Below, in pieces: positions 43,896 through 52,033 of a stretch of DNA of 64,000 nt (the first letter of the stretch is position 1; each line of letters starts with the position of its first letter). The notes beneath the pieces were generated by a model that was not told the DNA's origin, searched no databases, and saw only the letters and a program-made list of their open reading frames with translations. This DNA comes from Bacteroides caecigallinarum (GTDB lineage: Bacteria > Bacteroidota > Bacteroidia > Bacteroidales > Bacteroidaceae): NCBI RefSeq assembly GCF_021531075.1, contig NZ_JADYTJ010000002.1, forward strand, positions 62,001-126,000. Reading direction: 5' to 3'. A program made the translations under genes and the position numbers.

Positions 43896-44858
43896 TTAGA
43901 ACAACTTTATTTCTTCTCCCAGAATGTCTGATAAAAGAAGGTTTGCAAGACGGCTTGTACCTATACGGAAAAGTCCTTCGTTCAGCCATTCTTCGCCCAG
44001 AACCTCTTTTGCAATAGTATAATACTTCACTACATCTTCTACAGTATTTATTCCTCCAGCGGCTTTAAAACCTATTTTAATGCCTGTTTCAAGGAAGTAT
44101 TCCTTAATTGCCTTGCACATTACGAAAGCTGCTTCCGGAGTTGCTCCAATGTTTTCCTTTCCTGTAGAAGTCTTGATGTAATCAGCGCCTGCATACATCG
44201 TGAGGATAGCAGCTTTCTTTATGTTTGAGGCACTTCCCAATACTCCGGATTCAAGGATAACTTTCAAAGTCTTTTCTCCGCATACAGCTTTCAGTTCCTC
44301 TATTTCGTCACACATTCCTTCATAATCACCATTCAGGAACTTGCCTACAGGCATTACGATATCTATTTCGTCGGCACCTGCATGTATAGCCATCGCTGTT
44401 TCAGCTACTTTTACTTCTGTGAAAGTCTGTGATGAGGGGAACCCTCCGGAAACACATGCTATTTTTACATCATCAGCCTCTAGTCCGTCGTTGACAATCT
44501 CTGCCATGTTAGGATAAACACAGATTGCAGCTACGTTTTTCATGTCCGGGTATTTATCGGCAAACTCGTTTACTTTCTCTGTAAGTTTCAGAATACTTTC
44601 TTCGCTGTCTGTACATTTAAGGCTTGTCAGATCGATGCTGCTGAATAAAAATTTCTTTACATCTTTTGTGCTGTTTTCCGACAGATATTTGTTCAGAATG
44701 TTTTCTGTAGCGTATGTCACCTCGTCATCTTTAAGAGCGGTGTTGTACTTGTTCAATGCCTCTGTGTATTTATCACTTGCAGGCATTTCATGTTCATGCT
44801 CGTGGTCATGTTCCTGTTCAAAATCGTAGATGTTTTCTTCGTTGTAACTCATAAGCAT
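43896..44858 (-). CDS. deoC: Deoxyribose-phosphate aldolase with His-rich N-terminus
   Basis: 320 residues, longer than the roughly 220-260 of typical enzymes owing to an N-terminal extension of about 70 residues that includes EQEHDHEHEHE. It splits 2-deoxyribose 5-phosphate into glyceraldehyde 3-phosphate and acetaldehyde. The TIM barrel carries the Schiff-base lysine in ADYIKTSTGKENIGA and the second lysine in KIGFKAAGGINTVED; DEIDIVMPVGKFLNGDYEG is the conserved loop. Its start codon overlaps the stop of the MazG-like gene (TAATG), so translation is probably coupled. Last gene of the apt-uvrC-dtd-mazG-deoC run. Confidence 0.93.
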   Translation of the reverse strand: MLMSYNEENIYDFEQEHDHEHEHEMPASDKYTEALNKYNTALKDDEVTYATENILNKYLSENSTKDVKKFLFSSIDLTSLKCTDSEESILKLTEKVNEFADKYPDMKNVAAICVYPNMAEIVNDGLEADDVKIACVSGGFPSSQTFTEVKVAETAMAIHAGADEIDIVMPVGKFLNGDYEGMCDEIEELKAVCGEKTLKVILESGVLGSASNIKKAAILTMYAGADYIKTSTGKENIGATPEAAFVMCKAIKEYFLETGIKIGFKAAGGINTVEDVVKYYTIAKEVLGEEWLNEGLFRIGTSRLANLLLSDILGEEIKLF

Positions 44859-45178
44859 TATAGTTTTGGATTGTTTTTATGTCTGTCTTTATCTCTTGAA
44901 GTTTTCTTTTCGATGTTCTTTCTGAATGCTTCCGTAAGGTTCACGCCTGTCTGGTTAGCCAGGCAGAGCAGTACCCAGAGTACATCCGCCATCTCGTCTG
45001 CCGGGTCCTGGTTCTCTCCTTCCTTGAACGATTGGTCGCCGTATTTTCTTGACATTACTCTTGCCAGTTCTCCCACTTCTTCAGTCAGGACTGCCATGTT
45101 TGTCAGTTCGCTGAAGTATCTTACACCGTATTCTTTTATCCAGTTATCAACTGTTTTCTGGGCTTCATCAAGTGTCAT
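44858..45178 (-). CDS. MazG-like nucleotide pyrophosphohydrolase
   Basis: 106 residues, all-alpha. The metal-binding helices show EEVGELARVMSRKYGD and ADEMADVLWVLLCLANQTGV, the EExxE...ExxD pattern of the MazG/dUTPase-like superfamily. It would hydrolyse unwanted nucleoside triphosphates to monophosphates, but the substrate is unknown. It lies 3 bp after dtd and overlaps deoC by one base. Confidence 0.88.
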   Translation of the reverse strand: MTLDEAQKTVDNWIKEYGVRYFSELTNMAVLTEEVGELARVMSRKYGDQSFKEGENQDPADEMADVLWVLLCLANQTGVNLTEAFRKNIEKKTSRDKDRHKNNPKL

Positions 45179-45181
45179 AAT

Positions 45182-45634
45182 TTATTCCTTATTCTTTGAA
45201 TCTATCAATATTGTTACAGGTCCGTTGTTAAGCAACTCTACTTTCATATCCGCGCCGAATTCGCCTGTTCCGACTTCCTTTCCAAGTGCTTTACTCACTT
45301 CGTTGCAGAAGTATTCGTAGAGTGGGATAGCGGTTTCATGTCCGGCGGCTCTTATGTATGACGGTCTGTTTCCTTTCTTTGTAGAAGCCATCAATGTGAA
45401 CTGGCTAACGATGAGAATCTCGCCGTTCACATCCATTATGGATTTGTTCATCACTCCGTTCTCATCGTCGAACACTCTCAGCCCGATAACCTTTTTGCAC
45501 AGCCAGTCGGCATCCTCTTTTGTGTCGGCTTCCTCAATTCCGACCAATATCATGAAACCCTCTTTGATTGCCGATTTGCATACTCCGTTTATGGTTACAG
45601 ATGCGTGGCTTACTCTCTGTATAACTAATCTCAT
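45182..45634 (-). CDS. dtd: D-aminoacyl-tRNA deacylase
   Basis: 150 residues, full length. It removes wrongly attached D-amino acids and glycine from tRNA. Signature motifs: SQFTLMASTKKGNRPSY with the active-site threonine region, and NNGPVTILIDS, the Gly-Pro motif that excludes L-amino acids. Start ATG (MRLVIQRVSHASVTI) is the usual N-terminus. It begins 11 bp after uvrC. Confidence 0.95.
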   Translation of the reverse strand: MRLVIQRVSHASVTINGVCKSAIKEGFMILVGIEEADTKEDADWLCKKVIGLRVFDDENGVMNKSIMDVNGEILIVSQFTLMASTKKGNRPSYIRAAGHETAIPLYEYFCNEVSKALGKEVGTGEFGADMKVELLNNGPVTILIDSKNKE

Positions 45635-45645
45635 ATTATGATAAA

Positions 45646-47472
45646 TTATTCCTTGTTTAATTCTTCTTTTACAGCCTTTGCAGAGGCTTCTCCAACGACG
45701 TTGGACAGTTCTTCAATGCTTGCTTCTTTTATCCGTTTCACGCTCTTGAATGCTTTCAGAAGCGCTGTTTTCTTTTTCTCTCCGATTCCTTTTATATTAT
45801 CCAGCGCTGATGCAATCTGACTCTTGCTTCTCTTGTCGCGGTGGAAGGTAATGGCAAACCTGTGGACTTCATCCTGTATGTTCTCAAGCAGATGGAATAG
45901 GGGAGTTCCCTGTTTTATTCCTATCGTTTGTGGCGGAAATCCTGCAAGCACTTCCGATGTTCTGTGGCGGTTGTCTTTAGCCAGTCCTACGATTGGAATG
46001 CTGAGGTGAAGTTCATCTTCTATAACCTGCCTTACTACCTCCATCTGCCCCTTACCGCCATCAGTCAGTATTACGTCAGGAAGTTCACCCTGTTCGTCAA
46101 TGATACGCGTATATCTTCTTCTTACAACCTCCTGCATTGAGGCATAATCGTCCGGGCCTTCTACGGTTTTTATGATGTATTTCCTGTAGTCCTTCTTGCT
46201 CGGTTTTGCCTTTTTGAAGACAACACACGCCGCTACGGCATCCGAGCCCTGAATGTTCGAGTTGTCGAAACATTCTATGTGGACAGGCATCTTGTCGAGG
46301 TGAAGTTGTTCCTGTATTTCTTTCATCAGTCTCACACTCCTCTGTTCAGGATTGAGTTTTTCAGCCTGTTTCAGGCGATCCACTTTGTACTGTTTTACAT
46401 TCAGTATAGACAGTTCAAGAAGATGCTTTTTGTCTCCTCTTTGAGGTATGGTAAATGTTACTCCGTTCATCTCCATGTCGAGCTCAAAAGGTACTATTAT
46501 CTCCTTCGATTCGCTATGATATCTTTCTCTCATTTCTACAATACCAAGTTGGAGCAACTCCTCTTTAGTTTCGTTCATTCGTACTTTATATTCGAACGTG
46601 AAAGCCTGGTTTATGCATCCGTTCGTGATATGCAGATAGTTTATGTATGCTACGCCTTCGTCTGTTTCTATTGAAAATACATCAATATTATGTAACACCG
46701 AACTTACTACCTCGCTCTTCGACCTGTAGCTTTCCACCAGGTCATATTTGAGCTTTATTTTTTGCGCCTCCTCGAATTTAAGTTCACTTGCCAATTTCTG
46801 CATTTCATCCATCAGCATATCGCTTATTACGCGTGTATTGCCTTTCAAGATTTCCTTTATTTCCGCTATCTGATTCATGTATTCCTCATGACTCTCTAGT
46901 CCGATACATGGACCTTTGCAGTTCTTGATGTGATATTCCAGACAAACCTTGAACTTTCCTTGTGATATGTTTTCCGGAGTAAGCGCAAGATGACACGTCC
47001 TCAGATTATAGAGTTTCTTTATGAGTTCCAGAACAGCCATCATTGACGGAACATGACTGTATGGTCCGAAGTAAGTACCTTCTTTCCTGTCTATCTTTCT
47101 TGTCTTGAATACACGTGGAAAATATTCGTTGCTGATGCAGATAGAAGGGTAGCTCTTGTCGTCCTTAAGCAGGACATTGTATCTTGGTTTGTATTTCTTG
47201 ATCAGATTATTTTCCAGCAATAATGCGTCTTCTTCGGTATTGACTACGATGTATCTGATGTCGGCAATCTTTGTCACGAGTATTCTTGTTTTTGCTGATT
47301 GATGTTCTTTTGCAAAATACGAATAAACTCGTCTTTTCAGATTCTTGGCTTTGCCAACATATATGATTGTACCTTCCGAATTCAGATACTGATATATCCC
47401 CGGACTGTCCGGCAGGTTCAGAACGATACCTCTCAGATAATCGCTTGTTTTAAGTTCTTCTTTCGAATCCAT
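45646..47472 (-). CDS. uvrC: Excinuclease ABC subunit C
   Basis: 608 residues, full length. It makes both incisions in nucleotide excision repair. The N-terminal GIY-YIG nuclease is at about 18-100 (DSPGIYQYLNSEGTIIYVGK), the UvrB-binding UVR motif at about 205-240 (MQKLASELKFEEAQKIKLKY), the RNase H-like C-terminal nuclease at about 370-540 (CFDNSNIQGSDAVAACVVFK, DVILTDGGKGQ) and the tandem helix-hairpin-helix at the end (LDNIKGIGEKKKTALLKAFK). In operon between apt (17 bp) and dtd. Confidence 0.97.
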   Translation of the reverse strand: MDSKEELKTSDYLRGIVLNLPDSPGIYQYLNSEGTIIYVGKAKNLKRRVYSYFAKEHQSAKTRILVTKIADIRYIVVNTEEDALLLENNLIKKYKPRYNVLLKDDKSYPSICISNEYFPRVFKTRKIDRKEGTYFGPYSHVPSMMAVLELIKKLYNLRTCHLALTPENISQGKFKVCLEYHIKNCKGPCIGLESHEEYMNQIAEIKEILKGNTRVISDMLMDEMQKLASELKFEEAQKIKLKYDLVESYRSKSEVVSSVLHNIDVFSIETDEGVAYINYLHITNGCINQAFTFEYKVRMNETKEELLQLGIVEMRERYHSESKEIIVPFELDMEMNGVTFTIPQRGDKKHLLELSILNVKQYKVDRLKQAEKLNPEQRSVRLMKEIQEQLHLDKMPVHIECFDNSNIQGSDAVAACVVFKKAKPSKKDYRKYIIKTVEGPDDYASMQEVVRRRYTRIIDEQGELPDVILTDGGKGQMEVVRQVIEDELHLSIPIVGLAKDNRHRTSEVLAGFPPQTIGIKQGTPLFHLLENIQDEVHRFAITFHRDKRSKSQIASALDNIKGIGEKKKTALLKAFKSVKRIKEASIEELSNVVGEASAKAVKEELNKE

Positions 47473-47489
47473 TATTGCCGTGAGTGTAT

Positions 47490-48014
47490 TTATAATTCGA
47501 GTATGGTCTTCACCTCTACATCTGCAGGGAATGCTTGCCTTCCGTTAAGTCCCTTCAGTTCGATAACGAAGTTGATATATGTCTGTTTTGCTCCAGCCTT
47601 CTTGACCAGCCTATGAGTGGCAGCCATTGTTCCGCCTGTAGCAAGGAGGTCGTCGTGTAACAGAACGACGTCGTCTTCGCTTATTGCATCTTTATGAAGT
47701 TGGATAGTGTCGGTACCATATTCCTTAGCGTAAGTTTCTTCTATTACCTCTGCAGGAAGTTTTCCAGGCTTGCGTGCCATGATGAAGCCCGCGCCTAATC
47801 TTGCTGCGAGCGCACCGCCTAATATGAATCCTCTTGATTCGATGCCTACCACCTTTGTGATACCTTTGTCTTTATAAAGTTCGTATAGCTCGTCTATCAG
47901 GCCGCTTAGGCATTCGCTGTTTTTAAATAGGGTAGTTACGTCGTAGAACAGGATTCCCGGCTTTGGGAAGTCTGGTATCTCACGGAGATTCTTTCTTAAG
48001 ATTTCTTTGTTCAT
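47490..48014 (-). CDS. apt: Adenine phosphoribosyltransferase
   Basis: 174 residues, the normal length. It salvages adenine to AMP with PRPP. The PRPP-binding loop is VVLLHDDLLATGGTMAATHR (about 118-137), and ESRGFILGGALAARLGAGFI the substrate loop. First gene of the run apt-uvrC-dtd-mazG-deoC. A parS-like site lies about 110 bp upstream. Confidence 0.95.
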   Translation of the reverse strand: MNKEILRKNLREIPDFPKPGILFYDVTTLFKNSECLSGLIDELYELYKDKGITKVVGIESRGFILGGALAARLGAGFIMARKPGKLPAEVIEETYAKEYGTDTIQLHKDAISEDDVVLLHDDLLATGGTMAATHRLVKKAGAKQTYINFVIELKGLNGRQAFPADVEVKTILEL

Positions 48015-48124
48015 ATATTAGTCCTTTTATTTATTCTTCCCTTAAAGTTTTACGTTAAGTTATATGCTTATTTTAGGGTCTATTCCTTTATTTTCAACAT
48101 CTTATGGGCGTTCCTTAAACAAAT

Positions 48125-48140
48125 TGTTTCACGTGAAACA
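48125..48140. promoter_or_regulatory. parS chromosome-partition site
   Basis: TGTTTCACGTGAAACA is a perfect 16-bp palindrome and matches the broadly conserved ParB-binding consensus TGTTNCACGTGAAACA at every position. It lies 7 bp after the mnmG stop codon, outside any gene. Chromosomal parS sites cluster near the replication origin, often close to mnmG (gidA). I saw no second copy in this window. Confidence 0.85.
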
Positions 48141-48146
48141 TAGCTT

Positions 48147-50018
48147 TTATCGTCCCATTAGCACCAGCAATACGTTGATGTCGCTTGGGGATATACCCGG
48201 TATTCGGCTTGCCTGTGCCAGAGTCTCAGGGTCTATCTTCTTTAGCTTCTGTCTTGCTTCCGTTGACAGTGACTGGAGAGTGTCGTAGTCGAACTTGCCT
48301 TTTATCTTGATTGACTCCAGGCGGTGTATCTTGTCGGCTATCATTCTCTCACGGTCTATGTATCCTTTATACTTAATCTGTACTTCGGCAGCCTCTATAA
48401 TCTCTTCCTTGCGGTCTTCTATTCTGTCAAGTACAGCTTTGAATGCAGGCACAAGAGGTGCTATGTTTTCTATCGTAATCTGCGGACGGCTTATCAGGTC
48501 GATAAGCTTGCATCCGTGCGCCAGTCTTGCTGTGCCTAATGCTTCCAGACCATCGTTAATCTTGTCTGCCTTGATAGAGTAGGTCTTCGTGAATTCCACT
48601 ATCTTCTCTATCTCTTCGCGCTTTTTGCAGAGGATGTCGTATCTGTCATGTTTTGCAAGTCCGAGTTTGTATGCCCTTTCTGTAAGTCTGAAGTCGGCAT
48701 CATCCTGTCTCAGCAGGATTCTGTATTCGGCTCTTGAGGTAAACATACGGTAAGGCTCATCCACACCTTTTGTCACAAGGTCGTCTATCAGTACGCCGAT
48801 ATAAGCTTCGTCTCTTCCCAATACGAAAGGCTCTCCGCCATGACAGTTGATATGAGCGTTTATACCAGCGATGATACCCTGACCTCCGGCTTCTTCATAA
48901 CCTGTAGTACCGTTCACCTGACCTGCAAAGAACAGGTTCTTGACTATTTTAGATTCAAGAGTGTGCTTGAGCTGGGTAGGGTCGAAGTAGTCGTATTCTA
49001 TTGCATATCCGGAGCGGTAAAGCACTACATCCTTGAAACAAGGAATCTTCTTAAGAGCCTCAAGCTGGATGTCCATAGGTAGGGAAGAGGAGAACCCGTT
49101 GAGGTAAAGTTCTTGTGTTGTCTCTCCTTCCGGCTCCAGGAAAAGCTGATGCTGTGGTTTGTCCGGGAATGTTACGATTTTCGTTTCTATACTCGGGCAG
49201 TAGCGCGGACCGATACTTTGGATTTGTCCGTTGTAAAGAGGGGAGTCCGCCAGTCCACTCCTCAGTGTGGCATGTACTTCTTCGTTGGTAAAACATGTCC
49301 AGCACTGGAGCTGTTTAAGCTGTCTTGGCTCGCTGATAAAAGAGAATCTGTGGAAATCATTCTCGCCGTCCTGTGGCTCCATCAAATCGAAATGTACGCT
49401 TCTTGCGTCTATTCTCACCGGTGTACCCGTTTTCATTCTTCCGGATGTTATGCCATGTCTTGTTATAGACTCTGTAAGATGATAAGAAGCTGGTTCAGCG
49501 CAACGTCCTCCGGCAAGCATTTTGCGTCCTATATGCATAAGTCCGTTGAGGAAAGTTCCTGCTGTGAGAACAATACATTTGGCATAGAATGTCACACCCC
49601 AGCAAGTTGTCAGACCTTTTACTTCCCCGTTCTCGATTATAAGTTCTTCCACAGTGTCCTGCCATATATGCAGGTTAGGAATGTTCTCGAGAATTTCTCT
49701 CCAGGCCCAAATGAATTTGCCTCTGTCGCACTGAGCGCGAGGGCTCCACATGGCAGGACCTTTGGAGCGGTTCAGCATACGGAACTGTATGGCGGTCTTG
49801 TCAGTCACCAGTCCCATGTATCCGCCCAATGCGTCAATTTCTCTTACTATCTGTCCTTTTGCAATACCACCTACTGCAGGGTTGCAACTCATCTGTGCAA
49901 TCTTGTTCATGTCCATTGTTATCAGACATGTTTTCGAACCAAGATTGGCTGCCGCAGCAGCTGCTTCACATCCTGCATGACCGGCACCGATTACAATAAC
50001 GTCGTACTTAAATTCCAT
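48147..50018 (-). CDS. mnmG: tRNA uridine-5-carboxymethylaminomethyl modification enzyme MnmG
   Basis: The ATG at 50018 (623 residues, MEFKYDVIVIGAGHAGCEAA) is chosen since the FAD-binding Rossmann motif must sit near the N-terminus; the frame upstream to 50084 has no family similarity. With MnmE it forms the cmnm5 group on wobble U34 of several tRNAs. Motifs: DMNKIAQMSCNPAVGGIAKG, LTAGTFLNGLMHIGRKMLAG with the conserved cysteine region, and NGTTGYEEAGGQGIIAGINA. The C-terminal helical domain binds MnmE and tRNA (about 550-623). Formerly gidA, often near oriC. Confidence 0.97.
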   Translation of the reverse strand: MEFKYDVIVIGAGHAGCEAAAAAANLGSKTCLITMDMNKIAQMSCNPAVGGIAKGQIVREIDALGGYMGLVTDKTAIQFRMLNRSKGPAMWSPRAQCDRGKFIWAWREILENIPNLHIWQDTVEELIIENGEVKGLTTCWGVTFYAKCIVLTAGTFLNGLMHIGRKMLAGGRCAEPASYHLTESITRHGITSGRMKTGTPVRIDARSVHFDLMEPQDGENDFHRFSFISEPRQLKQLQCWTCFTNEEVHATLRSGLADSPLYNGQIQSIGPRYCPSIETKIVTFPDKPQHQLFLEPEGETTQELYLNGFSSSLPMDIQLEALKKIPCFKDVVLYRSGYAIEYDYFDPTQLKHTLESKIVKNLFFAGQVNGTTGYEEAGGQGIIAGINAHINCHGGEPFVLGRDEAYIGVLIDDLVTKGVDEPYRMFTSRAEYRILLRQDDADFRLTERAYKLGLAKHDRYDILCKKREEIEKIVEFTKTYSIKADKINDGLEALGTARLAHGCKLIDLISRPQITIENIAPLVPAFKAVLDRIEDRKEEIIEAAEVQIKYKGYIDRERMIADKIHRLESIKIKGKFDYDTLQSLSTEARQKLKKIDPETLAQASRIPGISPSDINVLLVLMGR

Positions 50019-50044
50019 TGAATAATGATGTTTATTATCGGGTG

Positions 50045-50052
50045 CAAAATTA
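50045..50052 (-). promoter_or_regulatory. Candidate -7 box of mnmG
   Basis: TAATTTTG on the minus strand matches TAnnTTTG, 26 bp before the start codon at 50018. This also argues against translation starting at 50084. Confidence 0.45.
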
Positions 50053-50099
50053 GTGAAAATAATCGTTGTTTTTCCCCCTTGCAAATATCATTTAACAAA

Positions 50100-50124
50100 G
50101 TAGGGCGAGAATTTCTCGCCCTAC
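50100..50124. terminator. GC-rich palindrome after ybeY
   Basis: GTAGGGCGAGA (50100-50110) and TCTCGCCCTAC (50114-50124) form an 11-bp perfect stem with a 3-base loop, 15 bp after the ybeY stop. No strong T-run follows. It may be a terminator or a dispersed REP-like palindrome. Confidence 0.6.
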
Positions 50125-50139
50125 CACTTCCCAGTCTAA

Positions 50140-50562
50140 TTATTTCATTTCCTTAAGCATATCCAGTGCCTTGTTTTCTGCCGCTTCCATTATCTCTCTT
50201 TCTCCAGGTCCCTTGTCGTTTATCCCGCAAAGGTGCAGGATTCCGTGGATAATCACTCGGTGCAGTTCCGTATCGTATTCCGCTCCAAATTGTTCGGCAT
50301 TTGTCCTTACGGTGTCAAGACTGATGAACAGGTCGCCTGAGATACGTTTGCCTTCACAGTAGTCGAAGGTGATGATATCTGTATAATAGTCATGTTGCAG
50401 ATACTGTCTGTTCACCTCAAGAATCTTTTCGTCCGAACAGAATATGTAGGCGATTTCTCCCACGCGCAGACCGTATGAAGCGGCTACTGCTTTTATCCAT
50501 TCTGTGGTTTCTCTCTTTTTGATGTCGGGCATTTCAACCCCGTCTGTCTGATAAGTAATCAT
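50140..50562 (-). CDS. ybeY: Endoribonuclease YbeY
   Basis: 140 residues. It is needed for 16S rRNA 3'-end maturation and ribosome quality control. The zinc-binding segment is HRVIIHGILHLCGINDKGPG (about 98-117): it has the family H-G-x-L-H-L-x-G core, but the usual third ligand in the GYDH motif is shifted to IND-K, with GEREIM following. This form is common in Bacteroidetes. The preceding part (HDYYTDIITFDYCEGKRISG) matches the TDVLSFP-type motif. Confidence 0.9.
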   Translation of the reverse strand: MITYQTDGVEMPDIKKRETTEWIKAVAASYGLRVGEIAYIFCSDEKILEVNRQYLQHDYYTDIITFDYCEGKRISGDLFISLDTVRTNAEQFGAEYDTELHRVIIHGILHLCGINDKGPGEREIMEAAENKALDMLKEMK

Positions 50563-50684
50563 ATGTTGTTTAAGTTTTTAGTTTTTAGTGCTTAGTTTTT
50601 AGTTATAAGTTGCTCTGTTTATAATTTATAATTCATATAGTTTCTAACAACTAATAACTTTAGACTAACAAACTGTTCTCCGTT
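50563..50684. repeat. T-rich short-repeat intergenic region
   Basis: The 122-bp gap between ybeY and the SpmAB-like gene has four copies of TTTTTAGT or close variants (50575-50610), followed by AT-rich sequence. I see no terminator or promoter in it. Confidence 0.4.
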
Positions 50685-51917
50685 TTATCCAAAGAACAGA
50701 TAGCAGATAAATATGGCTGATATTATTCCTGCAAGGTCGGCCAACAGTCCGCAAGGAACGGCATGTCTTGTTTTGCTTACTCCTATACTTCCGAAATATA
50801 CGGCAAGAATATAGAATGTAGTGTCGGTTGAGCCCTGGAAGATACAAGCCATACGTCCTACGAAAGAGTCGGCACCGTAGGTTGTCATTGCGTCAACCAT
50901 CAGTCCGCGTGCCCCGCTTCCGCTCAACGGTTTCATTATGGCTGTAGGCAGCGCCGCTACAAACTCGCTGTCTATTCCGCACCATCCCACTGCGGCTGCC
51001 ACTCCGTTGATTATATAGTCCATACTTCCCGAAGAGCGGAATACTCCTATAGCTACAAGTATCGCGACCAGATATGGTATTATCCTTACGGCTGTGGTAA
51101 ATCCTTCTTTCGCACCGTCAACAAACGCATCGTAAACATTGACCTTCTTGCGTACTCCGGCAAGAATAAAACCGATAATAATCAGGAACAGGAATACATT
51201 TGCAGTCGTAGTGGAATATATATCAATCATCTCTCTTGAAAGCGTAGTGAAGAAATAGATTATTCCTGCGATGAACAGGCTGGCTCCACCAAGGAACAGC
51301 AGTATAGTCCTGTTCAGAAGATTGATTTTCTGATAAACGCTTACGGCGATAATTCCTGCCAATGTTGAAAAGAACGTAGCAAGCAGTATCGGGACGAATA
51401 CATCTGTAGGCTGTGCGGCTCCCAGTTGCGCTCTGTAAACCATTATGCTTATCGGAATGATTGTAAGTCCCGATGTGTTCAGCACCAGAAACATTATCAT
51501 CGGATTGCTGGCAGTGTCCTTCTTTGTATTCAGTTCCTGAAGTCCTTCCATGGCTTTCAGTCCTAACGGAGTTGCGGCATTGTCCAGTCCCAGCATATTG
51601 GCTGCAAGATTCATGAATATACTTCCTGTCACCGGATGTCCTTTCGGAATGTCAGGAAAGAGTTTTGAGAACAGCGGACTCAGTACTCTTGAGAACATAT
51701 TTATCACTCCCCCAAGTTCCCCTATTTTCATAATTCCGAGCCACAATGACAGCACTCCTGTAAGTCCAAGTGAAATATCGAACGCTGTCTTAGCCGAGTC
51801 GAAAGTTGAATTGATGATAGTCGGAAAAACGCTTGTATCGCCAAGAAACACAAGCCTTATTGTTGCCACGATGAATGCGATAAGGAAAAACGCTATCCAG
51901 ATGTAGTTCAATACCAT
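50685..51917 (-). CDS. SpmA/SpmB fusion membrane protein (nucleoside-recognition/Gate domains)
   Basis: 410 residues with about ten membrane segments. The first half (about 1-200) matches SpmA and the second (about 230-405) SpmB; each holds a Gate domain (LSLWLGIMKIGELGGVINMF; FTTAVRIIPYLVAILVAIGV). Conserved loops include GLDNAATPLGLKAMEGLQEL and ALPTAIMKPLSGSGARGLMV. In spore formers SpmA and SpmB affect spore-core dehydration; in Bacteroidetes the fused protein is common and its substrate is unknown, perhaps a nucleoside or small ion. It is divergent from the DUF3810 gene. Confidence 0.88.
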   Translation of the reverse strand: MVLNYIWIAFFLIAFIVATIRLVFLGDTSVFPTIINSTFDSAKTAFDISLGLTGVLSLWLGIMKIGELGGVINMFSRVLSPLFSKLFPDIPKGHPVTGSIFMNLAANMLGLDNAATPLGLKAMEGLQELNTKKDTASNPMIMFLVLNTSGLTIIPISIMVYRAQLGAAQPTDVFVPILLATFFSTLAGIIAVSVYQKINLLNRTILLFLGGASLFIAGIIYFFTTLSREMIDIYSTTTANVFLFLIIIGFILAGVRKKVNVYDAFVDGAKEGFTTAVRIIPYLVAILVAIGVFRSSGSMDYIINGVAAAVGWCGIDSEFVAALPTAIMKPLSGSGARGLMVDAMTTYGADSFVGRMACIFQGSTDTTFYILAVYFGSIGVSKTRHAVPCGLLADLAGIISAIFICYLFFG

Positions 51918-51965
51918 AAATAGTCTATCGTTTTTTGGTTATAAATCAGTTAGAAAAATCTTTTA

Positions 51966-52002
51966 CAAAAATAAGTATTTTAATCAGAAAAAGATAATTT
52001 TG
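51966..52002. promoter_or_regulatory. Back-to-back -7 boxes of divergent genes
   Basis: On the minus strand TATTTTTG (51973-51966) serves the SpmAB-like gene; on the plus strand TAATTTTG (51995-52002) serves the DUF3810 gene. Both match TAnnTTTG. The two promoters overlap, so they may compete. Confidence 0.45.
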
Positions 52003-52033
52003 CCAATACTTAAACCTAAAAACTCATTTGCTT

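Noticed and set aside
44858-48014. Gene fusion or frameshift in the uvrC-dtd-mazG-deoC run
   Set aside because: Each gene has full family length and proper motifs; short gaps and the one-base overlap are normal operon features.
49113-50021. Plus-strand open frame of 302 codons antisense to mnmG
   Set aside because: MnmG is certain on the other strand; the antisense product is cysteine- and serine-rich with no domain.
50140-50562. YbeY inactivated because the usual GYDH ligand motif is altered
   Set aside because: The HGILHLCGIND form appears to be a normal Bacteroidetes variant as far as I recall, and the rest of the protein is intact.
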